DNA from: Woeseiaceae bacterium
Lineage (GTDB): Bacteria > Pseudomonadota > Gammaproteobacteria > Steroidobacterales > Woeseiaceae
Length of the DNA: 8,259 nt
Direction of reading: 5' to 3'
Assembly: GCA_013138675.1 (NCBI GenBank)
Contig: WTCH01000115.1
Location: 1-8,259, forward strand
How positions within the stretch are numbered: position 1 is the first letter of the stretch; each line of letters starts with the position of its first letter. A model generated the notes under the pieces. The model was given only the letters and a program-made list of their open reading frames with translations. It was not told the origin of the DNA and ran no database searches. Below are positions 1 to 5,156 of the stretch, in pieces. A program made the translations under genes and the position numbers.

Positions 1-164
1 ACTGGAGCGCCGAGTTTCGTGTTAAGACCGTCGAACTCCTCCCAGGCTTCGATATGCTGAACACCACTTTTCAGGCCGCGCAGGTTTGCTGATATCTCGG
101 CCCAATCGTTACCGATAGGCGAGTACGCACCAACGCCCGTAATTACCACACGTTGTGTCAACAC
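1..164 (-). CDS. apeR: Beta-ketoacyl-ACP synthase (FabF/ApeR-type), N-terminal fragment, cut by window edge
   Basis: Only the first 54 codons are visible; the gene continues past position 1. The translated N-terminus contains VVITGVGAYSPIG at residues 6-18, the opening beta strand and glycine turn typical of FabF/KAS-II ketosynthases, followed by a Leu/Gly-rich helix and an SGV turn like that of FabF. Ketosynthases condense acyl-ACP or acyl-CoA with malonyl-ACP; the catalytic Cys-His-His residues lie outside the window and cannot be checked. It is the last gene seen in the minus-strand operon. The proposed start is GTG at 164, overlapping the reductase stop by 7 nt; TTG at 161, overlapping by 4 nt, is an alternative with better spacing from the G-rich stretch at 168-172. 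The third ketosynthase gene of an APE locus, after KR, is called ApeR, hence the symbol. Ketosynthase call is firm; subtype is inferred from position. Confidence 0.85.
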   Translation of the reverse strand, partial: MLTQRVVITGVGAYSPIGNDWAEISANLRGLKSGVQHIEAWEEFDGLNTKLGAP

Positions 165-892
165 ATTCCCCCATTGAGGGAGATAACCTGTCGTGTGATG
201 TACCCGGCATCTGGCGAGCACAGAAACGCAACAAGTGCAGCAACCTCTTCGGGTTGGCCCAAGCGGCGCGCTGGAATAGCTTCAAGTATTTGTTCGAGTG
301 GCAGGTCGTCAGTCATTTCAGATTCAATAAGCCCCGGCGCGACACAGTTGACGGTTATTTTTCGCTTCGCGAGTTCGACAGCAAGCGCTTTGCTCGCACC
401 GATGATTCCCGCCTTTGATGCGCTGTAATTGACCTGTCCGCGATTGCCCATCAGGCCAGACACAGACGAAATGGTGACGATACGGCCCGGCTTGCGCCGC
501 CGCAGCATCGGCAACACGACGGGATGCAGGACATTATAAAAGCCATTGAGATTTACATCGATTACCTGTCGCCAGTCTTCCTCGGCCAACATCGGAAAGG
601 CGCCGTCTCTTGCAATGCCAGCATTGCAAATCATGCCGTAGTACGCGCCATGCTTGGCGATATCTTCCTCGAGCGCGGTGCGGGTTTCTTCCGCACTTGA
701 CACATCAAAGGAGACAACGCGACATTTTCCGCCTGCGTTGATAATTTCTTCCCGGGTTTCTTCAGCACCTTGTCTGTTCTTGCCGTAATGAACGGCAACT
801 TCATACCCGTCTGCTGCGAGCCGAACTGCGATTGCCCGGCCTATTCCCGAGCTCGCGCCGGTGACGAAGATGTTTTCCAGCGAGTCATTCAT
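158..892 (-). CDS. apeQ: 3-oxoacyl-ACP reductase, FabG-like SDR (ApeQ-type ketoreductase)
   Basis: A 244-residue short-chain dehydrogenase/reductase, the normal length for FabG. Visible motifs: TGASSGIG at residues 11-18 (Rossmann cofactor loop), NAG at 90-92, catalytic Asn114, Ser143, and YSASK with Tyr156 and Lys160, at the same Ser-Tyr spacing as FabG; then NCVAPGLIESEM, the loop near the cofactor and substrate. It should reduce beta-ketoacyl-ACP to beta-hydroxyacyl-ACP with NADPH in the cytoplasm in each round of polyene extension. The ATG at 892 is chosen because it places the Rossmann strand at the usual distance and overlaps the dehydratase stop by 8 nt; an upstream in-frame ATG at 955 adds 21 residues unlike the family and lies well inside the dehydratase gene. 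A GAGAAG stretch upstream can serve as the ribosome binding site. The position between an ApeP-type dehydratase and a ketosynthase supports ApeQ rather than housekeeping FabG. Confidence 0.95.
   Translation of the reverse strand: MNDSLENIFVTGASSGIGRAIAVRLAADGYEVAVHYGKNRQGAEETREEIINAGGKCRVVSFDVSSAEETRTALEEDIAKHGAYYGMICNAGIARDGAFPMLAEEDWRQVIDVNLNGFYNVLHPVVLPMLRRRKPGRIVTISSVSGLMGNRGQVNYSASKAGIIGASKALAVELAKRKITVNCVAPGLIESEMTDDLPLEQILEAIPARRLGQPEEVAALVAFLCSPDAGYITRQVISLNGGMC
168..172 (-). promoter_or_regulatory. Possible ribosome binding site for the partial ketosynthase
   Basis: On the minus strand a GGGGGA run lies inside the last codons of the reductase. It is 3 nt from the GTG at 164 and 6 nt from the TTG at 161. 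The spacing favours TTG, but GTG is the more usual start codon. The stretch is also coding for the Gly-Gly of the reductase C-terminus, so its role as a ribosome binding site is only suggestive. Confidence 0.3.
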
Positions 893-1364
893 CGAGTTTC
901 TTCTCTTGAGGTATTTCCAGCACTGCGAGATTTGCCTGGGCGATACTAGCGCCATTCAACAAAATACAGCACGCAAAAGACCCCATGCCTTGTGAATCGC
1001 GGACTAGCTCCTGACACGAACTCTGATAGGTTACCCCAGGCTCAAACCAGGCCACCGAACATTCATAGTGCCGCGTCCCCAACAAGTAGCCCTGCGGTGG
1101 CGCTAATCCCTGGGCGCGGGCTCGTGCACCCGCATGCACGGCGACGCATTGTGCCATGTATTCGACGCCAGCATACGACGGCACGCCGGCGCCAGGATGA
1201 AGCATCTGGAAATCGTCGCCTATACACCACTCGCAGGTCGCCGACTCCTCGTCAATGTCGACAAGACGGTCAACGAACAACATTGGTTCGCGATGCAACA
1301 CGAAGGACCTGGCCGGCATACCGATCATTGATCGCAGATTCACGGCGGTAGTCTCAGTGCTCAT
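885..1364 (-). CDS. apeP: ApeP-type hotdog 3-hydroxyacyl-ACP dehydratase
   Basis: A 159-residue hotdog-fold protein of the FabA-like group found in APE clusters. The segment LHREPMLFVDRL at residues 23-34 matches the conserved opening strand of FabA/FabZ dehydratases, and GVEYMAQ at 66-72 matches the central helix with the usual acidic catalytic residue (Glu68). The other catalytic residue, the His of the FabZ HFP motif, has no clean counterpart: His56 in MLHPGAGVP is only 12 residues before the Glu rather than 15. In APE systems ApeP is reported to work as a heterodimer with ApeI, removing water from beta-hydroxyacyl-ACP to give the conjugated double bonds. The gene abuts the thioesterase (TGA then ATG with no gap) and overlaps the reductase by 8 nt, so translation is probably coupled. 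The ATG at 1364 gives a normal N-terminus. The family call is strong; the individual catalytic role is inferred. Confidence 0.88.
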   Translation of the reverse strand: MSTETTAVNLRSMIGMPARSFVLHREPMLFVDRLVDIDEESATCEWCIGDDFQMLHPGAGVPSYAGVEYMAQCVAVHAGARARAQGLAPPQGYLLGTRHYECSVAWFEPGVTYQSSCQELVRDSQGMGSFACCILLNGASIAQANLAVLEIPQEKKLDE

Positions 1365-1817
1365 TCAGCCAGCAGTTTTCCGCAGCTCAGCCAGTTTCTC
1401 GTCAACATTGTCGAGCAAAATTTGCGGTGCGCCCAGGGTCAGTTCCAGAGTCTCTGCATCGACGGGGACCTGGATGGTCCTGGCTCGCGTCAGAATAGCC
1501 CCGTTTTCGTCTTCGATTTTGTAATCCAGAACGAGTCTCATTTCCCACTCTCGAAGACACGCGGTTACGCTGACGAGCTGATTGAGGGTCAGCGGCCGTA
1601 CATATCGCACAACTGAGTCAGCAACAGGCCAGAGCAGCCCGGACGCCTGCATGCTTTCGTAGCTGTAGCCAACGGACTCGAGCAGTTCGCAACGAGCCAG
1701 TTCGAAGTACTGAAAATACCTTCCATGCCAGACCACATTTGCAGGGTCCAGATCAAAAAACGGTACGCGAATTTTGACATTGGCGGTCAGGCAATTTGAG
1801 AAGTTGCTACTAATCAT
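1365..1817 (-). CDS. apeK: 4HBT-type acyl-CoA/ACP thioesterase (ApeK-type)
   Basis: A 150-residue single-hotdog protein. Residues 19-38 carry the signature of 4-hydroxybenzoyl-CoA thioesterases and YbgC-like enzymes: PFFDLDPANVVWHGRYFQYF, in which Asp24 aligns with the catalytic Asp of DxDPAGIV and is followed by the Y-N/Q-YF segment. It probably hydrolyses a thioester, either a finished polyene or an aryl or stalled acyl chain on ACP; the true substrate cannot be read from the sequence. The start ATG at 1817 overlaps the acyltransferase stop by 8 nt and lies just after an AGGA on the minus strand. An in-frame extension to 2114 gives a Cys/Arg-rich segment unlike any thioesterase and is antisense-like shadow sequence over the acyltransferase gene. 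The position directly after the GT2/acyltransferase genes matches ApeK in known APE loci. Confidence 0.88.
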   Translation of the reverse strand: MISSNFSNCLTANVKIRVPFFDLDPANVVWHGRYFQYFELARCELLESVGYSYESMQASGLLWPVADSVVRYVRPLTLNQLVSVTACLREWEMRLVLDYKIEDENGAILTRARTIQVPVDAETLELTLGAPQILLDNVDEKLAELRKTAG

Positions 1818-2775
1818 CGTCCTGCAACCTGTCGGATTGAGGTTTCGTGGGGTCTTGTGGCCCCCAAAAATCATAGAAATTGAACCATTGCAATGGCGCT
1901 TGCCGAATCTGCCTTTCGAGCGCCGTCGCAAACTTCTGCACCTCTTTATCATAGTTACGGCGCTTATTCTTGCGGGATGGCCGAATTTGCTCGGCAAATA
2001 GCTCCATATTGAGGTGATATTGCCCCTGTTTGCGGAAGCAGTGCAGCAAGTAGACCGGGCATCGAAGCAAGTTGGCAAGAACGAACGGGCCGATCGGGAA
2101 GTTCGCTCTGTCACCGAAGAATGTTGCAGCGCTCACCTTGTCATGGCTATGCACCGGAACACGGTCGCCGGCGATTAGCACCCATTCTCCATTGGCGACT
2201 TTTTCTTTGAGTTGCAAGGCAAGATCAAGGTCGAGATCTGTTACACGCATGAGATTTACACGAGATTGCGACGCGGAGGTTCGCATTAAAGTTGCGAACT
2301 TCTCGGCGTGTTTGTCGTGTAGCAGAATATTGACCGCGACATTTCCGCGGTTGATACCAACGCTGCGAGAGTATTCAAGATTGCCAAAATGCGACCCAAT
2401 AATCAGAATCCCTTTGCCCGACTCGACCAGGGCGGCATGAGACTCTCTTACCTCGGGGTCCATATTGATACCTTCTGGTGGCTCCATCCATGCAAGGTAC
2501 TTGTCCAGAAGTGCCTGACCAAAAGTGAAAAAGTGGCGAAATGACAGCCACAAGACCGGGCCGGAGCTGAGCAACTCCGGGTGCAGTCTTTTGACCCTGC
2601 GAATATAGTCTATGGATCCCTTTCTGGCCTCGGACCTGCGTACAAAAAAGTAGGACATAACTGGCACGAGTACGATATTGAAAGCGGTCCTACCAAGCCT
2701 GTTATTGACCCAGACCATGATGCGCAAGCCTGTCAGTGCTCCAGCCTCGCCGATCGACGCCCAGTGACGGCTCAT
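1810..2775 (-). CDS. LpxL/HtrB-type lysophospholipid acyltransferase (acyltransferase half of ApeJ)
   Basis: A 321-residue protein of the lipid A lauroyl/myristoyl acyltransferase family. GSHFGNLEYSRS at residues 127-138 holds the HX4D/E catalytic motif (His129, Glu134), GDR at 203-205 matches the second conserved block, and the C-terminal QWFNFYDFW at 296-304 is a strong match to the C-terminus I associate with APE-cluster acyltransferases. A hydrophobic segment at about 27-45 could anchor it to the inner membrane, as in LpxL. It probably acylates a sugar- or lipid-linked polyene intermediate; donor and acceptor are unknown. The start is the ATG at 2775, part of an ATGA overlap with the glycosyltransferase stop, with AAAGAG about 8 nt upstream; the longer in-frame start at 2967 would lie deep inside the glycosyltransferase gene. 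The tail is acidic (DDD). In Enterobacterales I recall this domain fused to GT2 (ApeJ); here it is separate. Confidence 0.9.
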   Translation of the reverse strand: MSRHWASIGEAGALTGLRIMVWVNNRLGRTAFNIVLVPVMSYFFVRRSEARKGSIDYIRRVKRLHPELLSSGPVLWLSFRHFFTFGQALLDKYLAWMEPPEGINMDPEVRESHAALVESGKGILIIGSHFGNLEYSRSVGINRGNVAVNILLHDKHAEKFATLMRTSASQSRVNLMRVTDLDLDLALQLKEKVANGEWVLIAGDRVPVHSHDKVSAATFFGDRANFPIGPFVLANLLRCPVYLLHCFRKQGQYHLNMELFAEQIRPSRKNKRRNYDKEVQKFATALERQIRQAPLQWFNFYDFWGPQDPTKPQSDRLQDDD

Positions 2776-3530
2776 CGCGGTGCTCTTTTCTTGTTTGCAA
2801 CGCGGCGGCGTCGAAGCAGTGCAGGCAGCCGTAGCAACATGCCGGTGATGAGTCTCGTATGCATCCACGATATTTCGATATTGTCGCGCAAATAGCGAAA
2901 ATGCGACTTGCCGCCTTCCGGGTAGCGAACATTCACAGGAATGAATTTCAGAGGGATGTTGTCCCAAACAGCGCGGACGAGAATTTCGGAATCAAAGGCC
3001 ATGCGCTGGCCGAGGCGATTGTTGTCAATTATTTCCACCACCGATTCAAGCGGGTATACGCGTAGTCCGCACATTGCGTCTCGGATCTGGGTGCTCAGAG
3101 ACTCCAGCCAGCAAAACCACAAGGTGATGAACCTGGCGAAGAACCGTAATTTGGAGATGTCATCCGCAAATTTGGGTTCGCCACAGATCAGGTAGCTCGG
3201 GTTCTTCTCGGCTTCTCGGCGAAAGCCTTCAATCGCCGAGGTGTCGTGTTGGCCGTCAGCATCCAATTGCAGAGCATGTGTAAAACCAGCCTTGTGTGCT
3301 GCACGCAGGCCGGTCATAACGGCACCGCCTTTGCCACGGTTCAACTCCTGTCTGATCAGGGTTGCCTCGTTGGCATATTCGTCCAGCAGGCGTCTGAGCG
3401 CGGTAAACGACTCCTCGGAACTCCCGTCATCAACCACTATGAGCGGCATCTGGTGTGCGACCAATTTCGGCAATATCGCGTGAAATTGCGGCACGTGATC
3501 GTAGTGGGGAATAACGATACAGATCATCAT
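2772..3530 (-). CDS. Family 2 glycosyltransferase (glycosyltransferase half of ApeJ)
   Basis: A 252-residue GT-A fold glycosyltransferase of the dolichol/polyprenyl-phosphate sugar transferase type. Motifs: IVIPHYDH at residues 5-12, VVDDGSSEE at 32-40 (nucleotide binding), GKGGAV at 66-71, QLDADGQHD at 88-96 (DXD metal site, Asp90 and Asp92), CGLRVYP at 154-160 and RMAFDSEILVRA at 176-187, then YPEGGKSHF. It is expected to transfer a sugar from a nucleotide donor; in APE loci the acceptor is thought to be part of the polyene's lipid anchor, but that is not shown by sequence. The start is ATG at 3530, forming an ATGA overlap with the preceding dehydratase stop; a second ATG follows directly. 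The in-frame start at 3587 adds 19 residues before the first beta strand and is less likely. The C-terminus is short and basic, with no acyltransferase domain attached; that domain begins in the next gene through a second ATGA overlap. Confidence 0.9.
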   Translation of the reverse strand: MMICIVIPHYDHVPQFHAILPKLVAHQMPLIVVDDGSSEESFTALRRLLDEYANEATLIRQELNRGKGGAVMTGLRAAHKAGFTHALQLDADGQHDTSAIEGFRREAEKNPSYLICGEPKFADDISKLRFFARFITLWFCWLESLSTQIRDAMCGLRVYPLESVVEIIDNNRLGQRMAFDSEILVRAVWDNIPLKFIPVNVRYPEGGKSHFRYLRDNIEISWMHTRLITGMLLRLPALLRRRRVANKKRAPR

Positions 3531-3925
3531 GCAGGTTTTTCGTCGAACAAGAGGCGGCCCTCGGAGTTCTTCGTCGCAGCGCTGCAAAACTCAAACTGAA
3601 CCTCAAGTGGGCCGCGTCTCGTGACTGTCAGGATTAACTCCTGAGGGGGAACCACGATGTTCTTGAATTTCAGCCGTTTGATCTCCCTCGGTACAGATTC
3701 AAAGGCGAAACACGCCTGGGCAACCTGAACTGCCCAATGCAATTGCACCACGCCAGGCAACACTGGTTGGGAGGGGAAGTGACCGCGGAAGCAGGCAAGA
3801 TCTGGTGAGACATCCAGGCGTGCACAAACATTCGATTCGTCCCCGGTCAGCGTCATGACCCGAGGAAACGAATGATCTGCATCGGGCAGGCTGATCAGCC
3901 GACGGTCGATGTCGAAATCTTGCAT
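3527..3925 (-). CDS. apeI: ApeI-type hotdog 3-hydroxyacyl-ACP dehydratase
   Basis: A 132-residue FabZ-like hotdog protein. The core motif FRGHFPSQPVLPGVVQLHW runs from residue 46 to 64, matching the FabZ pattern GHFPxxPxxPGVxxxE, with catalytic His at 49. The position that holds the catalytic Glu in FabZ is His63 here, so the monomer or homodimer lacks the standard acid. Later residues IKRLKFKNIVVPPQEL match the conserved second half of the family. It probably dehydrates beta-hydroxyacyl-ACP in the polyene elongation cycle together with the ApeP-type protein encoded in the same operon. The ATG at 3925 leaves a 75-nt gap to the ACP gene, the only sizeable gap within the operon, and its stop overlaps the glycosyltransferase start by 4 nt. 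Other members described as 'dehydratase' or thioesterase share the fold, but the HFP motif favours dehydratase. Confidence 0.87.
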   Translation of the reverse strand: MQDFDIDRRLISLPDADHSFPRVMTLTGDESNVCARLDVSPDLACFRGHFPSQPVLPGVVQLHWAVQVAQACFAFESVPREIKRLKFKNIVVPPQELILTVTRRGPLEVQFEFCSAATKNSEGRLLFDEKPA

Positions 3926-3937
3926 TGGGTAGCTTCG

Positions 3938-3960
3938 ATAGGTCCCCTGCGAGGGACTAT
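3938..3960 (-). other. Stem-loop in the gap between the ACP and ApeI-type genes
   Basis: On the minus strand the 75-nt gap between the two genes contains ATAGTCCC and GGGAC-C-TAT around a 6-nt loop (TCGCAG): five perfect G/C-rich pairs, extended by three A/T pairs across one bulged base. It sits 12 nt before the ApeI-type start. There is no T-run after it, so it is not a classical intrinsic terminator. It may slow RNA decay or mark an mRNA processing site, which would let the ACP be made in excess of the enzymes downstream. The structure is seen; the role is inference. Confidence 0.4.
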
Positions 3961-4000
3961 TAGACTTAGTCGATACCCGGTTGTCCAGACGAACACCGAG

Positions 4001-4237
4001 TCACTGGGCCGTTAGTGCGTTCAGCACGTCTCCGATCGTCCTGACGTCCTTGAAATCCTCGGGCGGAATCTTTTTGCCGGTCAATTCCTTGAGCTGTACC
4101 AACAAATCGACAGCATCGATACTGTCGATTTCGAGCTCGTCGTAGAGATTCGCCTCCATGGATATGGCCGCTGCATCCACTTCGAACTGGTCGATCAGGA
4201 TTGATTTAATCCTCGAATAGAGTTCTTTACTGTCCAT
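4001..4237 (-). CDS. Acyl carrier protein for polyene synthesis (ApeE/ApeF-type)
   Basis: A 78-residue acidic protein with the four-helix pattern of ACPs. The phosphopantetheine attachment site is Ser39 in EIDSIDAVDLLVQL (helix II start), followed by LTGKKIPPEDFKDVRTIGDVLNAL, the typical helix III-IV segment. It should carry the starter and growing polyene chain as a thioester after modification by a phosphopantetheinyl transferase, which is not encoded here. Isoleucine follows the Ser instead of the Leu of primary fatty acid ACP (DSLD), suggesting a dedicated secondary-metabolism ACP. It starts 9 nt after the PlsC-type gene. APE loci usually have two ACPs in tandem; only one is present here, so I cannot say whether it is the ApeE or ApeF counterpart. 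The ATG at 4237 is the only sensible start. Confidence 0.93.
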   Translation of the reverse strand: MDSKELYSRIKSILIDQFEVDAAAISMEANLYDELEIDSIDAVDLLVQLKELTGKKIPPEDFKDVRTIGDVLNALTAQ

Positions 4238-4246
4238 GTGCGAATC

Positions 4247-5011
4247 TTATGATAGTTCGGTGCTAAAAAGCGATACAAGCGCATCATTTAGAGCATGTCT
4301 TGCGTGCCGCCGGGCAAGGCGGCCGCCAACAACCTGCTCGACGGGCATTGGCGGCAAGATTCTAACATTGAAATGCGGGCGGATCGCGGGAATGCTATAC
4401 CAGGGTTCGTGCTTTGCGAGGAATCGTGGCCTGCAGTCGATTATGACGGGCAAGATCTGGGCCTGGGAACGGATGGCTACTTCGGCTGCGCCAAGCTTGA
4501 ATCGCAACGGCCGATCGATTGTTGACCGCGTGCCCTCTGGAAACAGCAACAGGCTGGCCCCGTGTTGCAGCCTTTCAACACACTCGTTGAGCAAATCGGA
4601 TGGCTCGCGGTTGGAAATATAGTTGGCCGTGGTGACAGATGCCCGCATGAACGGGTTCCTGATAACCGCCTCTTTAACCACACAGTCGACCTGTGGAAGC
4701 ACCGACAGAAGCAATACGACGTCGATCAGTGTCGGGTGATTGGCAAGAATCAGCTGGCCGCCGACAGGATCCCTGTTTTCCATGCCTGTGACATTGAACG
4801 AAAACACGCCTAAATTGCTGGCGGCCCACATAAATGCGCGAAATATGGCGGCAATGAGTTTCCGTGCGGCGACTTTTCGGGTGTTCGGATCACGCACGAA
4901 CAGGAAGAGGAACGGAAATACGAATAGGCTCAGCAGAAGGCCGATCGAACCAAAGAAAAACCACATGAATGAGGAACCGATAAACCGCCAGGCAAGGTCA
5001 ACGTATTTCAT
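4247..5011 (-). CDS. PlsC-type 1-acylglycerol-3-phosphate acyltransferase family protein
   Basis: A 254-residue membrane-associated LPLAT protein. Residues 12-39 form one strong hydrophobic segment. The NHPTLIDV block (91-98) holds the HX4D catalytic motif (His92, Asp97), and LLLFPEGTRS (154-163) is the second, glycerol-phosphate-binding block of the PlsC family; ILPVIID (186-192) is the typical following strand. It probably transfers an acyl group, perhaps the polyenoyl chain, to a lipid or sugar-lipid acceptor at the inner membrane. It is the first gene of the minus-strand operon, 9 nt before the ACP, in the place where APE loci carry an LPLAT gene next to the ACPs. Housekeeping PlsC is an alternative, but position argues for a cluster-specific role. 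Start ATG at 5011; no strong ribosome binding site precedes it. With the LpxL-type protein this makes two unrelated acyltransferases in the locus. Confidence 0.88.
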   Translation of the reverse strand: MKYVDLAWRFIGSSFMWFFFGSIGLLLSLFVFPFLFLFVRDPNTRKVAARKLIAAIFRAFMWAASNLGVFSFNVTGMENRDPVGGQLILANHPTLIDVVLLLSVLPQVDCVVKEAVIRNPFMRASVTTANYISNREPSDLLNECVERLQHGASLLLFPEGTRSTIDRPLRFKLGAAEVAIRSQAQILPVIIDCRPRFLAKHEPWYSIPAIRPHFNVRILPPMPVEQVVGGRLARRHARHALNDALVSLFSTELS

Positions 5012-5037
5012 ATGCGAAGGTTCAGGGCAATACCGGT

Positions 5038-5052
5038 AATGAACTGTTCATT
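5038..5052. promoter_or_regulatory. Perfect 15-bp palindrome, possible operator
   Basis: AATGAAC-T-GTTCATT: two 7-bp arms around a single central base, with no mismatches. It sits 26 nt upstream of the PlsC-type start and downstream of the TATAAT hexamer, a position where a bound dimer would block transcription of the minus-strand operon. A 1-nt loop cannot form an RNA hairpin with the full stem, so a protein-binding DNA site is more likely. An 8-bp palindrome TACCGGTA ends at 5038 and overlaps it by one base. No regulator can be assigned. Confidence 0.5.
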
Positions 5053-5086
5053 GGTAGGGCAATTCCGGGACGCTCAAGTTACATTT

Positions 5087-5092
5087 ATTATA
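5087..5092 (-). promoter_or_regulatory. Candidate -10 hexamer (TATAAT) for the minus-strand operon
   Basis: Read on the minus strand this is an exact TATAAT, preceded by TG. A transcript starting about 7 nt downstream would have a leader near 70 nt before the PlsC-type ATG. No good -35 hexamer is found at 16-18 nt (CAATCC at best), so an activator may be needed, or the true promoter is elsewhere. The same A/T core reads TATTAT at 5086-5091 on the plus strand and could serve the KS gene, also with a poor -35. Confidence 0.4.
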
Positions 5093-5127
5093 CAGTACGC
5101 ACCGAAAGTGGATTGTCCCACAGGGTT

Positions 5128-5143
5128 CTCGCGGTCCCGCGAG
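5128..5143 (+). promoter_or_regulatory. Inverted repeat CTCGCGG-TC-CCGCGAG before the ketosynthase start
   Basis: Two perfect 7-bp arms with a 2-bp centre, ending 13 nt before the ketosynthase ATG. In RNA it can fold as six G/C-rich pairs with a GTCC loop, taking up the first bases of the only purine-rich GAGTGAG stretch that could act as the ribosome binding site. It could be a repressor operator or a leader hairpin that limits translation; the sequence alone does not decide. Confidence 0.4.
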
Positions 5144-5156
5144 TGAGTCTTAGATT

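Larger units (their letters stand above)
5012..5156. promoter_or_regulatory. Divergent intergenic control region
   Basis: This 145-bp non-coding stretch separates the minus-strand operon from the plus-strand KS/CLF pair and is the largest gap in the window. It holds an A/T-rich core at about 5080-5094 with -10-like hexamers on both strands, a perfect 15-bp odd palindrome near the minus-strand gene and a perfect 7-bp inverted repeat near the plus-strand gene. The arrangement suggests joint control of both units from one region. No regulator gene is seen in the window. Confidence 0.6.

Noticed and set aside
893..955. Longer reductase start at 955 (21 extra residues)
   Set aside because: The added segment lies inside the dehydratase gene and is unlike SDR N-termini; ATG 892 gives the normal family length and a short overlap typical of this operon.
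992..1351. 119-codon plus-strand frame opposite the ApeP-type dehydratase
   Set aside because: Low-complexity Arg/Thr/Pro-rich translation with no motif, fully inside a well-supported gene on the other strand.
1818..2114. Extended thioesterase reading frame upstream to 2114
   Set aside because: The extra 99 residues are a Cys/Arg-rich shadow of the acyltransferase gene in another frame; the hotdog domain begins properly after ATG 1817.
2776..2967. Extended acyltransferase reading frame upstream to 2967
   Set aside because: It overlaps the C-terminal coding part of the glycosyltransferase and shows no membrane or LPLAT features; the ATGA junction at 2772-2775 explains the start.
3938..3960. 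Intrinsic terminator after the ACP gene
   Set aside because: The stem-loop lacks a following T-run on either strand and the genes on both sides belong to one pathway.
158..4237. A housekeeping fatty acid synthesis operon (fabG-acpP-fabF-like set of genes)
   Set aside because: The chain length factor, two unusual hotdog dehydratases, GT2, LpxL-type acyltransferase, thioesterase and MMPL exporter are not part of fab operons; fabD, fabH and plsX are absent.
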